5,480 nucleotides of DNA from Candidatus Cloacimonadota bacterium (GTDB taxonomy: Bacteria; Cloacimonadota; Cloacimonadia; Cloacimonadales; Cloacimonadaceae): assembly GCA_028681035.1 (NCBI GenBank), contig JAQUJJ010000192.1, positions 1 through 5,480 of the forward strand, given 5' to 3'. This document shows, piece by piece, positions 5,321-5,480 of the stretch. Within the stretch, counting starts at the first letter, position 1. Each line of letters begins with the position of its first letter. The position numbers were made by a program, and so were the translations under genes. The notes beneath the pieces were generated by a model, which did not search any database, was not told where the DNA came from, and worked only from the letters and a program-made list of their open reading frames with translations.

Positions 5321-5379
5321 CTAATAGAGCTGCGGGTGCCTGGCCTTAAAAGGCCAGGAAAACGTCTTGTTGCAGGTGG
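5321..5379 (-). repeat. Copy B of the ~58-base inverted repeat, opposite orientation
   Basis: The core 5336-5369 is the reverse-complement partner of 5157-5190. Its internal palindrome CCTGGCCTTAAAAGGCCAGG (5339-5358) is perfect over nine pairs. The two copies bracket 112 bases of unassigned sequence. Either they are terminal repeats of a MITE-like element of about 229 bases, or they are two independent insertions of a small dispersed repeat. No target-site duplication is apparent outside them. Confidence 0.7.
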
Positions 5380-5391
5380 CAGCCTGTAGTG

Positions 5392-5410
5392 TGGCGGTTA
5401 AAAACCGCCA
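5392..5410. repeat. Perfect hairpin with TTAAAAA centre
   Basis: TGGCGGTT (5392-5399) pairs with AACCGCCA (5403-5410) around a three-base AAA loop. It has the same layout as the neighbouring palindromes: GC-rich arms around an AT-only centre. No T-run follows on the plus strand. On the minus strand AACCGCCA leads into CACTAC, so this is not a standard terminator in either direction. Confidence 0.65.
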
Positions 5411-5480
5411 GCTAAATTCTTTCAAGGCTTTTTGATCTGTACCCTTATCTTTCAACCTTTATAGGGTAATATCCAGTGCT

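Larger units (their letters stand above)
5042..5480. other. Noncoding, palindrome-rich region to the right edge
   Basis: No open frame here has an SD or resembles a protein family. The region is instead marked by short palindromes (5117-5134, 5169-5186, 5339-5358, 5392-5410), two of which sit inside inverted copies of a longer repeat. At the far right, TACCCT (5440-5445) and AGGGTA (5463-5468) form a weaker pair. The last 36 bases could be the 3' end of a gene entering from the right on the minus strand (an open frame ending in VER at 5445), but so few codons prove nothing. Confidence 0.6.

Noticed and set aside
5211..5390. Plus-strand open frame ending near 5390 through copy B of the repeat.
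   Set aside because: It has no start with an SD, runs through the palindromic repeat, and has no protein-like motif.
1..5480. Defence system, CRISPR array, toxin-antitoxin pair, integrase or intact transposase.
   Set aside because: No direct-repeat array, nuclease, recombinase or transposase motif was found. The DUF4143 relic alone does not make a defence system.

Overview
The window looks like a chromosomal segment from an uncultured FCB-group bacterium, and Candidatus Cloacimonadota is my best guess. The reasons are two secreted beta-propeller proteins that end in type IX secretion (T9SS) type A-like sorting domains (YPNP near the start, GIYLLR near the end), FG-GAP repeats of the GDxNGDGYxDL type, moderate GC content and clear Shine-Dalgarno (SD) sites. 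This is recognition of style, not a database match. No rRNA, tRNA, CRISPR array or intact insertion sequence was seen.

Layout. At the left edge a gene on the minus strand begins (start codon at 31, good SD) and runs out of the window. Bases 32-596 hold no confident gene. They contain an SD-led 65-codon ORF of doubtful status and a compact set of stem-loops at 126-190. At 597-1694 lies a sigma-70 family factor of extracytoplasmic-function (ECF) type, with regions 2 and 4 and unusually long N- and C-terminal extensions. After an 83-base gap with a possible promoter and a hairpin between two SD sequences comes a two-gene operon. Its first gene (1778-3358) is an FG-GAP propeller protein and its second (3368-4807) is an unrelated delta-60/PQQ-like propeller protein. 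The first half of their sorting domains is 91/103 identical at the DNA level, although the passenger domains are unrelated.

Downstream, on the opposite strand and ending 17 bases from the operon stop, is what looks like the broken C-terminal tail of a DUF4143-type ATPase (4825-5007). It stops at a 39-base palindrome. The remaining bases to 5480 are noncoding and rich in short palindromes built around TTTTAA/TTAAAA, including two inverted copies of a repeat of about 58 bases.

Working model (inference). The sigma factor may drive a small surface-protein regulon that includes the adjacent operon. The two products would be exported by Sec, then carried across the outer membrane and attached through the shared sorting domain. 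The flanking repeats and the ATPase remnant suggest this is a rearranged accessory locus. I see no clear novel defence or mobile system. The most unusual items are the extended sigma factor, the shared sorting cassette, and the palindrome family on the right.
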